Part shown: piece after piece, positions 5,043 through 5,537 of the stretch | Numbering within the stretch: position 1 is the stretch's first letter | Layout: each line of letters begins with the position of its first letter | Assembly: GCA_017396055.1 (NCBI GenBank) | Contig: JAFQND010000300.1 | Location: 1 to 5,537 of the forward strand | Source: Oscillospiraceae bacterium | GTDB taxonomy: Bacteria > Bacillota > Clostridia > Oscillospirales > Ruminococcaceae | Length of the DNA stretch: 5,537 nucleotides | Direction of reading: 5' to 3' | Notes under the pieces: model-generated | Told to the model about the DNA's origin: nothing | The model's input: the letters and a program-made list of their open reading frames with translations, nothing else | The model's database searches: none | Made by a program: the position numbers and the translations under genes

Positions 5043-5537
5043 TTATCCCATATAATCGCCGTTGTAGGAAACCAGCACAGCGCTGTTCACACCGGGCAGT
5101 TCGGAGAGAATGCTGATAAAATCGGTATTGTCTTTTTTCAGACGGACTTCGATATTCATTTCGATGGCGCCTTTGACGGCGGTTTTGCTCTTGACGGCAG
5201 AGCGGAGCACATTCTTTGCAAGGAATTCCCTTGCCCGCTGTTCTGCGTCATGATTCACACAGCTCAGTACGATCATATAGGGATGGGAAACGGATTTCTG
5301 ATTGACAAACACAAGCAGGATCAGACCGATGGATACGCTTCCGATGACGGCAAGGGGGATCATGCCCGCAGCAAGGATAATGCCTGCACAGATGGCCCAG
5401 AAGAGAAATGCAATATCCAGTGGGTCCTTGATGGCGGTACGGAAGCGGACGATCGAGAGTGCGCCGACCATACCGAGGGAGAGAACAACATTGGAAGTTA
5501 CGGCGAGGATGACGATGGAGGTGATCATGGTCAGAGC
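5043..5537 (-). CDS. DUF4956 membrane protein, C-terminal part
   Basis: The gene runs off the window edge: the frame stays open upstream of the methionine codon at 5526-5528 (ALTMITSIV...), and family members usually carry additional N-terminal membrane sequence, so this methionine is probably internal. The visible 164 residues begin inside a hydrophobic helix. They contain the family hallmark MVGALSIVRFRTAIKDP, then helices FLFWAICAGIILAAGMI and AVIGSVSIGLILLVFV, and end in a cytosolic-looking domain of about 85 residues (HPYMIVLSCVNHDAEQRA, IEMNIEVRLKKDN, LPGVNSAVLVSYNGDYMG) with an alternating alpha/beta pattern. In Firmicutes DUF4956 genes are often next to VTC-type polyphosphate polymerase and CotH-like genes, which would lie beyond the right edge here. 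A link to polyphosphate or surface kinase functions is known only by association. It is convergent with the repeat-protein gene. Confidence 0.85.
   Translation of the reverse strand, partial: ALTMITSIVILAVTSNVVLSLGMVGALSIVRFRTAIKDPLDIAFLFWAICAGIILAAGMIPLAVIGSVSIGLILLVFVNQKSVSHPYMIVLSCVNHDAEQRAREFLAKNVLRSAVKSKTAVKGAIEMNIEVRLKKDNTDFISILSELPGVNSAVLVSYNGDYMG

Overview
This window looks like chromosomal DNA from an anaerobic, fermentative Firmicute of the class Clostridia, possibly an Oscillospiraceae/Ruminococcaceae-type gut lineage. The reasons are moderately high GC, strong AGGAGG-type ribosome binding sites, ATGA and short-overlap gene coupling, and an [FeFe]-hydrogenase-associated gene cluster typical of these bacteria. 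The lineage is inference from gene content; no marker gene is present.

Region 1 (1-3358, + strand) is one tightly packed operon that enters the window already under way. In order it holds: the C-terminal end of a NuoE/HydC-like [2Fe-2S] subunit; a small DRTGG-domain protein; a GHKL/anti-sigma-type ATPase whose reading frame is broken by one extra A in a run of seven A; a sensory-type [FeFe]-hydrogenase H-domain protein with two N-terminal [4Fe-4S] clusters and a C-terminal four-cysteine Fe-S domain; a second, cysteine-rich DRTGG protein; and a PHP-superfamily metallophosphoesterase. A GC-rich hairpin follows the PHP gene. This gene set resembles the HydS-type modules found with electron-bifurcating hydrogenases in Clostridia. 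The H-domain keeps the four cysteines that bind the H-cluster, but the proton-shuttle cysteine is alanine. This suggests a redox or H2 sensor that signals through the ATPase and PHP proteins, rather than a high-rate hydrogenase.

Region 2 (3383-4886, + strand) holds a stand-alone DUF4392 protein (the C-terminal domain of D-glutamate cyclase) and then a small protein made of five 20-residue repeats with a leucine-rich C-terminal tail, possibly a five-bladed beta-flower-like fold. A good rho-independent terminator closes this block at 4911-4953.

Region 3 (5043-5537, - strand) is the C-terminal part of a DUF4956 membrane protein. It converges on region 2 and continues past the window edge.

In several genes the Shine-Dalgarno position favours a start 6-9 bases downstream of the longest possible one (980, 2641, 3383, 4542); those starts are used here. 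The points most worth following up are the alanine-substituted, PAS-less hydrogenase-like sensor with its paired DRTGG partners, the homopolymer frameshift in the ATPase, and the repeat protein.
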